Shown here one piece after another: positions 7,585 to 17,317 of a stretch of 64,000 bases of DNA. A program made the translations under genes and the position numbers. Positions within the stretch are counted from its first letter, which is position 1. Each line of letters begins with the position of its first letter. The notes beneath the pieces are model-generated. The model saw nothing but the letters and a program-made list of their open reading frames with translations, searched no databases and had not been told where the DNA came from. The stretch is from NCBI GenBank assembly GCA_025782575.1, contig JALGYY010000028.1, positions 1-64,000 on the forward strand, given 5' to 3'. This stretch comes from a bacterium. Lineage in GTDB: Bacteria > Orphanbacterota > Orphanbacteria > Orphanbacterales > Orphanbacteraceae.

Positions 7585-9760
7585 GTGTTTGAGTTCCTGT
7601 CCAGTAAGGGAGACCTCCCCGGTTTCGCAATCAAGTTCTTCCGGGGACTATGGAATAAGGCCCAGGCAGGAGACACCCAAAGTCTTGTCACGCTGATTTT
7701 CATTAGTATTATCGTTGTCCTGTTTCTGCTCGCAGTATCCCTATATCTCCCTCCTCTCTGGTCTCTGAAACGACGCATGGTTCGTGCACGAAAAATCGTA
7801 CAAAAAGCTATCAATGGTAGCGATGATTTGAACCAAGCTCGCATCAAAACCGCAGAGGGTGTCTTCCGCAATCGTGATGATGCCCGCCGGTGGAAACGGT
7901 TCAGGGATGCATGGGACGCTTCCTGCGCGAAGAACCAGGAATCAGGCTCGGTCGAGATTCAGGGCTACTTCGGGGCTGCCGAAATCATTACCAGCACAGC
8001 TCGAATTCGATTGCTCCAGGCGATGCCTGGGGCGCTGTTGTCACTCGGAATCCTCGGTACGTTCGTAGGATTGACAATGGGCCTAACCGGAATTTCCTCG
8101 ATAGATATTACGGACAGCAAGCTACTTCTCGAAAATGTTCAGGGCCTCATCAGAGGGCTGAACATTGCTTTCTTAACATCGGTATTCGGCATTTTCTTCT
8201 CAATAGTCTTCCTTTTTTGGGAGCGATTTACCTACTCAGGAGCAATGCGCTCTATCCTGAATTTCCATGCCGAAGTTGAAGCCGCATTCCCCGTTACGAG
8301 TCCGGGGGAGTTGATTTCCAGGATCTGGCAAAACGGCGACCAACAACTTCAAGTTCTAAAGACCCTAGGGCAGGATATTGCATCTTCGATCAGTGATTCG
8401 ATCGGGGGTTCCATTCAAAAGACACTGGGCCCGGCCTTGGAAGACCTGAAGGAAGCGATCGTCGAAATGAAGGAGAGTGCCGGCCAGGCCCAGGTCGAAA
8501 GCATGAATAAGCTGGTCACTCATTTCGTCGACCAAATGAACACTTCCCTTGGGAATCAGTTCGACCAACTTGGTGACACCGTGGGAGGCCTCACGAAAGA
8601 TCTCTCCACGCTGAGCGAGAGACTCACTGCCTCGGCCGAGGCCCAAGAAGAGCTCCTGGAGAAAACGCGGAGTGTGACCGAGGTGGTCGCTGTTCAGCTG
8701 CCAGCGATGCTCGAGTTCGGTTCTGGGATGAAAGGAGTGAGCCAGGCGCTGTCCGGGGCAATTGAAAAAGTGGAGGTCTTGCGCACCGCGCTAAGCGAGC
8801 AGGTGGATATATCCGCCAGAGCCCAGGAGAAAGCTGCGGCTGCCATCAATGAGGCATCTTCGGGTATTGCCGAGTCAGCGAATCGGATGGAGGGGGCGAG
8901 CAAGGAGCTCGGATCACTTGCCCAAGCCATTGAGGGTGCATTGAGCAAGGGCATGGAACAGTTTGAAGAGAATATTAGGGGTGGGGTAACTGACATTCTC
9001 CAGGCATTCGACTCCCAGCTGAGCGACATTCTCGGGAGATTCAGCGGGACGCTATCGGATGCCCGGGAGAGCATCGAGGGTCTTGCGGAGCATAGCCGTA
9101 CTGTGGCGAACGTCATTGGCGAACGTCATTGGGCCAGCATCTGAGAAGCTAGGTGTCCATGTGAAGGAACTCGCGGATCACACCTCGAGTCAGGCGGGAA
9201 TATGGGATCAGATCATCAAGTCTCTCGATGGGTTCAATACCGGGGCAAAGACGCTAGAGTCGGGAATTGCGTCTAGTATTACGGAGCAGGTGGCGGCGCT
9301 AAAGAGACAGCAGAAATCCATGACAGATATTTTGAGTCGCACAGAGACCATGGCGGGAGATCTTACGGAGCACGGCAATGCTCTTGGTAAGCGGTTTGAG
9401 CAGCTCGAGGATAGTCTAAGAACAAACATCGCTTCATTCGTCAGTGGCGCTGAAAGACTGGGAAGCCTTGGAAGTAATCTCGCGCAAGTGGATACGCAGA
9501 GTCGATACACGAGGAAACCAGAGGAAACTGGCGCCGGATCAAGATTGTTTCCATTGAAACCAGGTTCGGATGGGGGCGATGGCGATGGGGATGGTGACCG
9601 GAACCAGCTCCCTGGGGGCCACGAGCTCCCCAGCGCCGTTCCTGTCGATGAGACTCCCCCCGCTCCTCGTGACCCAGGATCACCACCGCCAACCCAATCG
9701 TCTAAGCCAGGTTCTCCAAAGAAGCCCAATTTTATTGCCCGACTTTTAGGAAAGAAATAG
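7585..9760 (+). pseudogene. zorA: zorA, Zorya MotA-like channel subunit, frame broken by 13-bp duplication
   Basis: ZorA is the proton-channel subunit of the Zorya anti-phage system, a MotA relative with a long cytoplasmic tail. Membrane helices are at about 35-55, 148-167 and 191-212, with the MotA-like P-G-A-L-L-S-L-G-I-L-G-T-F-V-G-L block at 148-163. A very long helical tail follows, then a proline-rich linker and a basic C-terminus ending L-L-G-K-K. The frame from the GTG at 7585 stops at 9144. Bases 9105-9117 are repeated exactly at 9118-9130, and removing one copy gives V-A-N-V-I-G-P-A-S-E-K and one continuous 720-aa protein to 9760. zorB starts six bases later. The start is GTG with a poor Shine-Dalgarno. 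Either a real inactivating or switchable duplication or an assembly error. Confidence 0.85.
9105..9130 (+). repeat. 13-bp tandem duplication inside zorA
   Basis: GGCGAACGTCATT occurs twice back to back (9105-9117 and 9118-9130). The extra 13 bases shift the zorA frame and cause a stop at 9142-9144. Deleting either copy restores the full-length protein. Confidence 0.95.
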
Positions 9761-9766
9761 TCACCC

Positions 9767-10498
9767 ATGTGGCACCAGTCCAACATTCAGCTGCAAGAGG
9801 ACACCACTAGCTCCGAGTTCTGGATTCCATACAGCGACCTAATGGCCGGTCTTCTGGGAGTATTCGCGCTGCTACTCGTAACCACTCTCCATAGTCTTGG
9901 GGAGAGGATATCGAATGTTCGCGACATCTTGGAGGAACGGAAGCAGGTGGTGGAGCAGCTCAAGTTGAAATTCAAGAATGATGCGCGGGTGGAGTTAGAT
10001 ACAACAACCGGAACAATTCGTTTCCGTGGGGACATCCTCTTTGACAGGAATCAGTGGGATCTTCGGCCCGAAGGGAAGTCTGTGTTGAGCGAAGTGATGC
10101 CTCGCTATTTTGATGTCCTCTTCGGAGAGGAAGACCTGATCAGTCAGATTGAGCAAGTTGTGGTCGTCGGGCATGCTGATCGAACATTCAATCGCCGTCA
10201 GTATGGCGACCCCGAAATGGCCTACAAGCACAATCTTGACCTGTCGCAGAAGAGAGCGTTCAGTGTAATGGAATACCTCCTTGATGACCCACTGATCACG
10301 AATCATAGAGATCGATTGAAAGAGCTGGGGACTGCTACGGGGCGATCATTTATGGATCCGGTGATTGACGATGAGACAGGAATCGAGGACGAAGATCGAT
10401 CACGAAGAATTGAAATCCGCTTCCGCCTGAAGGACCATGAACTCCTCGAGCAGGTGCTGAAAGCCGTCTTTGCCGACACCGAAACGACTCGGGAGTAA
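9767..10498 (+). CDS. zorB: ZorB, Zorya MotB-like/OmpA-domain subunit
   Basis: 243 aa. A single N-terminal membrane helix carries the proton-binding aspartate: P-Y-S-D24-L-M-A-G-L-L-G-V-F-A, equivalent to the essential Asp of MotB and ZorB. A coiled segment (I-L-E-E-R-K-Q-V-V-E-Q-L-K) follows, then an OmpA-like peptidoglycan-binding domain with I-L-F-D-R-N-Q-W-D-L-R-P-E-G near 90-103, V-V-G-H-A-D-R near 128-134 and L-S-Q-K-R-A-F-S-V near 153-161. ZorA and ZorB form the membrane motor that senses phage-induced envelope disturbance and signals to ZorC and ZorD. The ATG is six bases after the zorA stop and the next gene starts three bases after its end, so it is in an operon. All family landmarks are intact. 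Confidence 0.92.
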   Translation: MWHQSNIQLQEDTTSSEFWIPYSDLMAGLLGVFALLLVTTLHSLGERISNVRDILEERKQVVEQLKLKFKNDARVELDTTTGTIRFRGDILFDRNQWDLRPEGKSVLSEVMPRYFDVLFGEEDLISQIEQVVVVGHADRTFNRRQYGDPEMAYKHNLDLSQKRAFSVMEYLLDDPLITNHRDRLKELGTATGRSFMDPVIDDETGIEDEDRSRRIEIRFRLKDHELLEQVLKAVFADTETTRE

Positions 10499-10501
10499 GT
10501 T

Positions 10502-11659
10502 ATGCGACTCTCCTTCCAATTTGTTCGCCTCGCGAAGACAGCCGAGGTAGTGCTTCGCGATCACCCGACTGCAGAAGAGCTCGTCTACGCGGACCTCGAC
10601 GATTTGATTCATCGGATTCTGGCTCTTGTATCCGAGACGCCCTTGGAGTTGCTCCCAGCGATCGCTCGCAGTTTCAACCGAAAAGAACGGCTAGCTTCTC
10701 TAGATGCTTATGTTGCTGCCAATGGGGCCGAGCTCAGGAGGAAGATGGAGATTGTCCTTACTGCCGTCCCAAGGAAAGAACATATACGGCCGGCGTGGCG
10801 CTGCTGTGTGCATCATTGCACTGTCCCCGGGTTCTTGAAAACGATTTCGGCAATCGCCGATGGAGTGAAGAAGAAATTCGAAAATCCCACTGACCCTCGC
10901 TACGCATTGATGCTCGACCGATTCGCAACGGAAGACCTGTATGGGCGAGTTATACAGGAACTGGAAGAGATGGCCAGCACGCTTGAGGATTGGGTGGTCA
11001 GGGAGACTGTACAAGGTACCAAGATTCCGCTGGATTCGACGCTGGCAAAACAGCTTCGCCGTGCTGTATTGACCAGAGCATCTGGGAAGTTGCTCCTACA
11101 TCATGGTACTACGTGGCTACGCTCATCGGGAGAAGAGCTGAGGGATAAAGATTATCAAGAGTTTGGAGCTCACTATCTGTCCGAGGTAGCGCCGAACCAA
11201 TGGGCTGATTCGATCAGTGATGACATAATCGATAAGTATGAACTGCCTGCCGGTGGACACTCGTTCTGGAAAAAGGTCCCCAAGTCGGTTCGGGATATTT
11301 TTCAGAAGCGGATGGCAGAAAAGAAACTCAAGGAGTTTTTCAAAGATCTGTATGACCCAGACAATCGCTTTGCCTTCTGGAGAGAGCACATTGTGCATTT
11401 TGTTGATGTAAAGTTCCCGATTGGACGAGAGCAGCTCTTCATAGCATTTAAGAGGTTCGGCGTTGTTGAGTTCCGAGACACGGGCAACGCCGCCTACTTC
11501 TATGAGAAGGATCACTTTCCCTGGGTGATGTCTCAAATTGGGGAAAAGAATGAATTTCTTAAAGACCAGTACAAGGCGTTCCATCGCCTGATCCATTCCG
11601 GCAATTGGGAGCGAAAGATGAACATGATCTTGGACGGATTTTTCAAGGGACATATTTAG
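10502..11659 (+). CDS. zorC: ZorC, Zorya type I protein with EH-signature domain
   Basis: 385 aa, ATG three bases after zorB. The protein has no membrane segments and is helical. The C-terminal half contains the block around F-W-R-E-H-I-V-H-F-V that corresponds to the EH-signature domain of ZorC, followed by R-E-Q-L-F-I-A-F-K-R-F-G and A-Y-F-Y-E-K. ZorC is the DNA-binding effector partner that works with ZorD in type I and II systems. Its position between zorB and a SNF2-type zorD supports the call more strongly than any single motif. The next gene starts 26 bases downstream. Confidence 0.85.
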   Translation: MRLSFQFVRLAKTAEVVLRDHPTAEELVYADLDDLIHRILALVSETPLELLPAIARSFNRKERLASLDAYVAANGAELRRKMEIVLTAVPRKEHIRPAWRCCVHHCTVPGFLKTISAIADGVKKKFENPTDPRYALMLDRFATEDLYGRVIQELEEMASTLEDWVVRETVQGTKIPLDSTLAKQLRRAVLTRASGKLLLHHGTTWLRSSGEELRDKDYQEFGAHYLSEVAPNQWADSISDDIIDKYELPAGGHSFWKKVPKSVRDIFQKRMAEKKLKEFFKDLYDPDNRFAFWREHIVHFVDVKFPIGREQLFIAFKRFGVVEFRDTGNAAYFYEKDHFPWVMSQIGEKNEFLKDQYKAFHRLIHSGNWERKMNMILDGFFKGHI

Positions 11660-11685
11660 TACAATATCTCGCACACTGCTGAAGA

Positions 11686-14511
11686 GTGAGGCGTTGCCAA
11701 TTGCAATCGATTCGGATCGCAACAAACTTCCAGGATGATCGCATTCGATTCCAGGCCTACCAGGAATCGGACCCGTGCCCGATTAGCCTCCCTATCTACA
11801 AGTTATCGGCTGAGCACCGGAGGGCTCTGGACGCATCGGCTTTCAGTCTCCTAAGCGCGATCGAAGAGCTTCTTCTAGAAGAGATAATCTCTGAGGACGG
11901 GCCTGGCACATGGTCGATGGATCACGGGAGTATTTACGATGCCTGGGAGCAGGCGCCTGATTCTGCAAGGGCCCTCGGCTTCCCCAAAGCTTCTCGGGTA
12001 GAAACACATCTCCGCTCAGTGGGAGTTCCAAGAAGTGCCGATTTCAAAATGGAGGTGGATGTAAAGAGCCAGAATCATGGAGTTCTCTCAGGCCGATTCC
12101 CGCGCCACGGCGGAATCTATCAGTTGGGTGAATCTGAGAACCTTCTCGTTCCGAGAGAGGTCTTCGCATTGCTGCGACAGGCCGAAAATGGGCTTGCCAA
12201 GACGGATACGGACCCCGCAGCGGCCTCCATCTATGTCGCTGAATCAATTCGAATGGCCAAGGATGCAGGATCGACACTGGAAGGATGGTTGGAGAACGAG
12301 GATTATGTCTTTCCCGAAAGCATCGGAATCGGCATCGACCAGACTGGTGAAAATGAGATTCGCCTTGCTCCACGGGCCGAGGGCATCGAATCTGAAAAAC
12401 TCCAGGAAGTTCTCCGGCAGTCCATGGGGCGAAAGAGAATTGTCTGGTCTGCTGAGGGGAGAGCCCGGAAGAGAATGATCCTCTCGGAGGATCAAAAGCA
12501 GACCCTGGCGGACTTTGATGGTCCCCATAAGACGCTTAGCGGCGTGGACATTCCCCGATTCCTTGAGACTCCTGAAGCCTTTCTGCCCGAGGGGGTGGAC
12601 CTTTCCCAATTCTCCGAGCGCGTAAGAGGGATCAAGATTCGTGTCTACCACTCCCAGCCCTATGTAACGGTTAACAAAACAAAATATGACTGGTTCCCGG
12701 AAACGGGCGTCGATTTCGAAGAAGTGGACCTGGGAGCGTCGAGCGATAGCAAGGTTTCAGACGAACCCTCTACTTCCCTGCCCCCACCCGCCATACCCAC
12801 CGATGCTTATGAAGAGCTTGTTAAAAGGTCGCTCCGGGACAAGACGCCATTTGTCGAATACGAAGGGGCATTCATTCGAATCGACCCCCGAGAAGCTGAG
12901 GGATATCTGAAGGCTCGAGATCTTGAAAGACAGTACAACCCGGCGGACGGTAATTCATTGCCCAAAGGGGCGACGCTCGAAATTTTCCAGAACCTGGATG
13001 CTATCGAATTCAGACATCCCGGTTTCTCCCTGGAGGGGGAGGAATCTATCAAACCGGAGAAAGATCGTTCTGTAGAGTTCTTCGATGTGCCTTCGCTTCT
13101 CCACGGAACCCTGATGCCCCATCAGAATTTTGGTTACCGGTGGCTTAGAACTCTCAACAAGCGGGCGAAGGGCGGATTGCTGGCAGATGACATGGGCCTT
13201 GGGAAGACCGTGCAGGTTATTGCGCTCCTGGCAGCCAGAAAGGAGGCAGGTACCGTATCACCATCTCTTGTTGTAGTGAGGAAGAGCCTGATTGAGAATT
13301 GGTTTCGGGAGCTCAAGACTTTTTGTCCCGAGCTGAAGACACTTCCGGTAATGACAAGCCCCTTCCCGCCAGAATCGTTCCTTACGCAATTCGATGTAGT
13401 GCTGCTGAGCTATGACACGCTGAGGCGGAACATCATTGCACTCGGCCGGATGGACTGGAAAGTAGTCTGCTGCGACGAAGCGCAGGACATCAAGAATCCT
13501 ACGACGGGACGTACTGATGCCGCCAAGGCGCTCAAATCCGAAATCCGTATTGCCATGACCGGAACGCCAGTGGAAAATGGACTGAGTGAACTCTGGTGCA
13601 TCATGGATTTTGTTCAATCGGGCCTTCTTGGTTCGCTGAAAGAGTTCCGCACAAAATATGAAAAGCCGATTGTTCGAGCAGAAAACAAGGAAAATCGAGA
13701 CGCTGCGTCACGCGCTTTGCTCAACCAGATTCTAGACCACTATCTTCGCAGGAATAAGGAGGAGGTATTGCACGACCTGCCTCCCAAAGAGATTCATCCT
13801 CTTCATACTCCTCTCAGTGGATCCCAGAAGGATCGCTATGTGCAACTCGTCCGAGAAGGTAAAGGGAGCGGAAGGGGGGGGATGCTAAGCGCTTTGCAGA
13901 AACTGCTGCTCCTCTGTGCCTATCCCTGGGGCGATCAACCTCCTGAGTCAATCAACTTCGATGAGGCGGCCGTCCAACAATGTCCAAAGCTGGAGGCTGT
14001 TTTCGAGGTGCTGGATGGGGTTCGCGGGGCTGGGGAGAAAGCACTCATCTTTGCCGATCGAAAAATAGTCCATCGGTTTCTGCAAAAGGCGATCTGGAGT
14101 CGGTACGGAATTACACCCAGTATCATCAACGGGGATATGACTGAAGGACGACAGCAGGTGGTCGACTACTTTAATGATTCACACGGTTTTAACGTCCTTA
14201 TCCTCTCACCACGCGTTGGTGGTGCCGGTTTGAATATCACATCGGCGAACCACGTGATTCACTACATGAGGCCTTGGAATCCAGCAGTGGAAAACCAGGC
14301 GACCGATCGGACCCACCGAATCGGCCAGAAAAAGGTTGTGCACGTCTATTACCCCATTGCAACTCATGATGAATTCCAGACCGTTGAACAGGTTCTTAAT
14401 CAGCTGCTTGAGGACAAGCGTCAACTTGCCACCGATGTTCTGGTTCCTTCCATGAATCTGAGGGCGGACGAGAAAGAGATGATGGAGAGAGTGTTTCAGG
14501 CGAGCGCATGA
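11686..14511 (+). CDS. zorD: ZorD, SNF2-type helicase/nuclease of type I Zorya
   Basis: 941 aa from a GTG at 11686. The C-terminal half is a SNF2-family ATPase: Walker A A-D-D-M-G-L-G-K-T-V-Q near residues 498-508, motif II C-D-E-A-Q-D near 596-601 (DEAQ rather than DEAH), A-M-T-G-T-P-V-E-N-G motif III region, and the second RecA lobe with P-R-V-G-G-A-G-L-N and D-R-T-H-R-I-G-Q near 873-880. The N-terminal 450 residues are the ZorD-specific region. A large SNF2 ZorD downstream of zorC marks this as type I Zorya. The predicted role is degradation or translocation of invading DNA after the ZorAB signal. The frame is intact, so only zorA is damaged among the four core genes. Confidence 0.9.
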   Translation: MRRCQLQSIRIATNFQDDRIRFQAYQESDPCPISLPIYKLSAEHRRALDASAFSLLSAIEELLLEEIISEDGPGTWSMDHGSIYDAWEQAPDSARALGFPKASRVETHLRSVGVPRSADFKMEVDVKSQNHGVLSGRFPRHGGIYQLGESENLLVPREVFALLRQAENGLAKTDTDPAAASIYVAESIRMAKDAGSTLEGWLENEDYVFPESIGIGIDQTGENEIRLAPRAEGIESEKLQEVLRQSMGRKRIVWSAEGRARKRMILSEDQKQTLADFDGPHKTLSGVDIPRFLETPEAFLPEGVDLSQFSERVRGIKIRVYHSQPYVTVNKTKYDWFPETGVDFEEVDLGASSDSKVSDEPSTSLPPPAIPTDAYEELVKRSLRDKTPFVEYEGAFIRIDPREAEGYLKARDLERQYNPADGNSLPKGATLEIFQNLDAIEFRHPGFSLEGEESIKPEKDRSVEFFDVPSLLHGTLMPHQNFGYRWLRTLNKRAKGGLLADDMGLGKTVQVIALLAARKEAGTVSPSLVVVRKSLIENWFRELKTFCPELKTLPVMTSPFPPESFLTQFDVVLLSYDTLRRNIIALGRMDWKVVCCDEAQDIKNPTTGRTDAAKALKSEIRIAMTGTPVENGLSELWCIMDFVQSGLLGSLKEFRTKYEKPIVRAENKENRDAASRALLNQILDHYLRRNKEEVLHDLPPKEIHPLHTPLSGSQKDRYVQLVREGKGSGRGGMLSALQKLLLLCAYPWGDQPPESINFDEAAVQQCPKLEAVFEVLDGVRGAGEKALIFADRKIVHRFLQKAIWSRYGITPSIINGDMTEGRQQVVDYFNDSHGFNVLILSPRVGGAGLNITSANHVIHYMRPWNPAVENQATDRTHRIGQKKVVHVYYPIATHDEFQTVEQVLNQLLEDKRQLATDVLVPSMNLRADEKEMMERVFQASA

Positions 14512-14568
14512 TATTGAGAGACACCGGTGACTTATCTTGCTGCGAGCCCTCACTAAGGGGAAGACACT

Positions 14569-15186
14569 GTGAGTGAATTCATTACTGCCACAACTGACAC
14601 TGTTCCCGGCTATCAAATAGATTCGATTCTGGGGATCGTGACAGCCGCAACGGAGGAATCCATCGGGGATACGGAAGATGACCTGGATACGACGGTTGCC
14701 TGGGCAAAGTCAGCATTGTTGGGAGAGCTGGAGAAGAAGGCGACCATTCTGAAGGGGCGAGGTGTCATCGACATTCAAATGGATTTTGAATTTGTCAAAA
14801 CGAAGCCGGGAGTTAAGTTATTTGCCGTTGCAGTAGGTACCGTTGTCCGATTGAAACCAGTTAAGCACAAGAAGGAGAAGCGGAAGCGCAGATCGCTGTC
14901 TCCCCAAGTGGACGACAATTCAAGTTGGGACGCTGAGCAGCTCCCAGATCCTCGCGGTGCGTGGCCCGAATTGGTACTAGACTCGATAAAGGGGTTGGCA
15001 GAATGGCTTGGGAGAAAAGAGTTTTCGCGGACGGAGCTTCTTGCCCACGTGGTAGCGGATGTCCAAAAGAAACTCGGGAGCTCTTCCAAAAACGCAGAGG
15101 CTTCATTCGGAAATGCCATCAGCAAGCTAATAAAAGAGGGCAAGATTAAAAGATTGGAGAGGGGTAAGTATCAACTGATCGACTGA
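14569..15186 (+). CDS. YbjQ-like domain fused to winged helix, fifth gene of Zorya operon
   Basis: 205 aa from a GTG preceded by AAGGGGAAG. Residues about 5-100 resemble the YbjQ/UPF0145 fold (PF01906): T-x5-P-G-Y-Q-I-D-S-I-L-G-I-V-T-A, A-x3-A-L-L-G-E-L-E-K-K-A, and V-G-T-V-V-R-L. A lysine/arginine-rich linker follows (K-H-K-K-E-K-R-K-R-R). Residues about 130-205 look like a winged helix (F-S-R-T-E-L-L-A-H-V...I-S-K-L-I-K-E-G-K-I-K-R-L-E-R-G-K-Y-Q), a form that usually binds nucleic acid. It lies 57 bases after zorD and 45 bases before the HEPN-motif gene on the same strand, so it is probably cotranscribed. A regulatory or DNA-binding accessory role is inferred; the domain calls rest on motif resemblance. 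Confidence 0.6.
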   Translation: MSEFITATTDTVPGYQIDSILGIVTAATEESIGDTEDDLDTTVAWAKSALLGELEKKATILKGRGVIDIQMDFEFVKTKPGVKLFAVAVGTVVRLKPVKHKKEKRKRRSLSPQVDDNSSWDAEQLPDPRGAWPELVLDSIKGLAEWLGRKEFSRTELLAHVVADVQKKLGSSSKNAEASFGNAISKLIKEGKIKRLERGKYQLID

Positions 15187-15230
15187 TAAGTACCCCGGTG
15201 CCAGCATCCTCCAACCCCATGGAGCCCAAA

Positions 15231-16441
15231 ATGCCCTCAACCCACATCCTGAATGTCTGGAACCCGTCATACACGACGAACACCATGGACTCCCACCTAA
15301 AAATCCTGCTGGATGGCGCGCGGAAGAGCAAGACCAGCAAAGGTGGTGTGGGGGGCTCCAGGAATACGAACGCGGCCGGCTCCCACGCCGATCCCCATGT
15401 CTGGTGGGCGAAGCTTCGCTCTCCCCGGCGCCGGGATGACAATCTTCCTCACATGGAATCGATTCTGAAGATACAGAAGCAGATCGAGCAGGGTACTGAA
15501 ACGCATCTCTACCTCACGGACTTTCAGTCGCTTTATGTCGGCTGGCTCGATCGCATTACCAGTGACGATCTTCTGGTCGACAAGAGTGAAATGCCATTCG
15601 TTCCGGGCTACTACAGAAACAAGAATTGGTCGGTCGATCTCTGGTTCCGGCTCCGTGATATCCGGCTTGTGATCACTGACGATACGCTCGGCACGATCGA
15701 CCAGCTTAAGAGTCTCAAGAATATTGCTTACGACAACAAGCCCGTTTCCATATATGGCGGGATTGTCGATCCCCCGGTTCTCGTGGAGAGGGAGACAGAG
15801 GAGCTCTGGTTCGGAAGCCGGGAAGCGCTCATCGGGGATCGCCTGTGGCGGAGTACGACGCCTCACTGCGCGGGGAGACGGCGCGAATCGCGAAGGAATT
15901 GAGGGACAACCTGTTCGGCCGGGAGGTCTGGGGCGCTCTGGAAATCTCGAGCCGGAATTTTCTTGCTTCGGGTGAGGCGATCTTTCGATCCCGAAAGGAT
16001 GATCCGAGGTTTGATTTCTCTTCTGTGGTCATGGAGTACGCCAAGGCGATCAAGGTCGAGTTGAATGTGCTCCTCTGGAGACGATTCCGAGTGTGTCTCG
16101 GCGATCTTCCGCCGAAGGATACGGTCACGCAGCTCCATAATCGAGCCGCCAAGACCGATCTGAAATCCTGCAGCGAGCATTTGTCGCTTAATGTATTGCT
16201 CGCCAATATCAAGAATAACAAGGAAGTCAAAGCTTGTGTTGAGTATGCCTTTTCGAATCCCGGATGGCTGCTTCATAGGATGCCGAAACGGCTCCGAGAG
16301 CTCACCGATCTTCGAAACCCGAGCGTGCATAAGATTGAGCTGAGCCGGGAGAGGGTCGACGAGATCCGAAACGGGCTGCTCGGAATCGGATGTCAGGGGC
16401 TGCTCAGCGAAATGGTTGAGCGCAAGATGGGGAGAGATTAG
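15231..16441 (+). pseudogene. Protein with C-terminal HEPN-type RNxxxH motif (copy B), one-base frameshift
   Basis: Paralogue of the protein at 1538-2716. Shared blocks are V-W-N-P, D-P-H-V-W-W, L-T-D-F, F-V-P-G-Y-Y, W-F-R-L-R-D-I-R-L-V, and a C-terminal L-T-D-L-R-N-P-S-V-H with the HEPN R-x4-6-H spacing. The first part runs in one frame to a stop at 15902. The second part continues one base back, recognisable from about 15836. Adding one G to the run GGGG at 15834-15837 would join them as I-G-G-S-P-V-A-E-Y-D. The frame opens at a GTG at 15198, but the ATG at 15231 has GGAG six bases upstream and aligns with the start of copy A. No RlmJ-like gene accompanies this copy; it follows the Zorya operon. 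Assembly error or genuine pseudogene. Confidence 0.65.
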
Positions 16442-16483
16442 GGGAGGTGCGCGACATACGCGGGCTCAGATCGCGCTTGCACC

Positions 16484-16525
16484 TGACCTCCACAACTGGT
16501 AATTTATGTCCAGTTCTGGAGGTCA
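16484..16525. promoter_or_regulatory. Large inverted repeat upstream of abiEi (operator)
   Basis: Two 16-base arms, 16484-16499 (TGACCTCCACAACTGG) and 16510-16525, are complementary at 15 of 16 positions around a 10-base AT-rich loop. The right arm contains the GGAGG at 16518-16522 that serves abiEi at 16532. AbiEi antitoxins bind inverted repeats in their own promoter, so this is a likely operator; an RNA hairpin here would also hide the ribosome binding site. Confidence 0.75.
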
Positions 16526-16531
16526 AACGCC

Positions 16532-17317
16532 ATGTCACCTGATCAATTCCTGGCTACCCACCGGGTCTTCACCCGGGCGGAGCTGCTCGCCGCCCTCGGC
16601 GGGCGGTCCGCGGCCACCATGGATCGAACCCTGGCCCGCTGGCGGCAGCGGGGGCGGATCGAGCCGGTCAAGCGGGGCCTCTTCGTGCGCGTGAGGTCGG
16701 GGGAGGCGCTGCCGGACTATGCCGCTCTGGCGGCGCGCATGGCCCCCGATGCGGCCGCCGCCTATCACACGGCGCTCGAGGTGCACGGCTGTGCCCAGAG
16801 CCTGTTCGAACGCTTCCACTTCGTGACCTGGACCGGGGTCAAGGCGGCCACGTACCGCGGAAGGGATCTGGTACCGGTCCGGCCGAGGGCGCGGCTCGCC
16901 GCCGGCGGTGGTGATGGCGGCGAGGGCTGGATCGAGACCACCGAACGCGACGGCCTGGAGCTTCGCGTGACCAGCCTGGAGCGCACCGCCGTCGATGTGC
17001 TGGATCGCCCCAACCTGGCCGGAGGCGTGGAAGAGGTCTGGCGCTCGCTCGCCGGCCTGCCCGCTATCGATCCGGTCGCGCTACTCGATTACGTGCTCGT
17101 CTTGGAGAGCGCTCGCGTGGCGGCACGGGTGGGGTTCTTTCTGGAGACGCGGCGCGAAGAGCTGGCCGTGCCCGCATCCACACTTACGGCGCTCCAAAAA
17201 ATGTTGCCCAGACACCCTGTCCATATGGAGCGCGCCCTGGGGGGACGGTTGAATCGACGCTGGTGCGTGATCGTACCCGCGGAGCTGGCAGGGCCACCCG
17301 AGGAGGGCGGGGCATGA
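16532..17317 (+). CDS. abiEi: AbiEi antitoxin of type IV toxin-antitoxin module
   Basis: 261 aa, ATG with GGAGG nine bases upstream. The N-terminus is a winged helix (F-T-R-A-E-L-L-A-A-L, R-T-L-A-R-W-R-Q-R-G-R-I-E-P-V-K-R-G-L-F-V) typical of AbiEi regulators. The C-terminal domain has the AbiEi_1-like L-R-V-T-S-L-E-R-T-A-V-D-V-L-D-R-P block. AbiEi represses its own operon and neutralises AbiEii without direct protein contact. The stop overlaps the start of the toxin gene by four bases (ATGA at 17314). Local GC content is clearly higher than in the Zorya genes just upstream, suggesting a separate acquisition. Confidence 0.88.
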   Translation: MSPDQFLATHRVFTRAELLAALGGRSAATMDRTLARWRQRGRIEPVKRGLFVRVRSGEALPDYAALAARMAPDAAAAYHTALEVHGCAQSLFERFHFVTWTGVKAATYRGRDLVPVRPRARLAAGGGDGGEGWIETTERDGLELRVTSLERTAVDVLDRPNLAGGVEEVWRSLAGLPAIDPVALLDYVLVLESARVAARVGFFLETRREELAVPASTLTALQKMLPRHPVHMERALGGRLNRRWCVIVPAELAGPPEEGGA

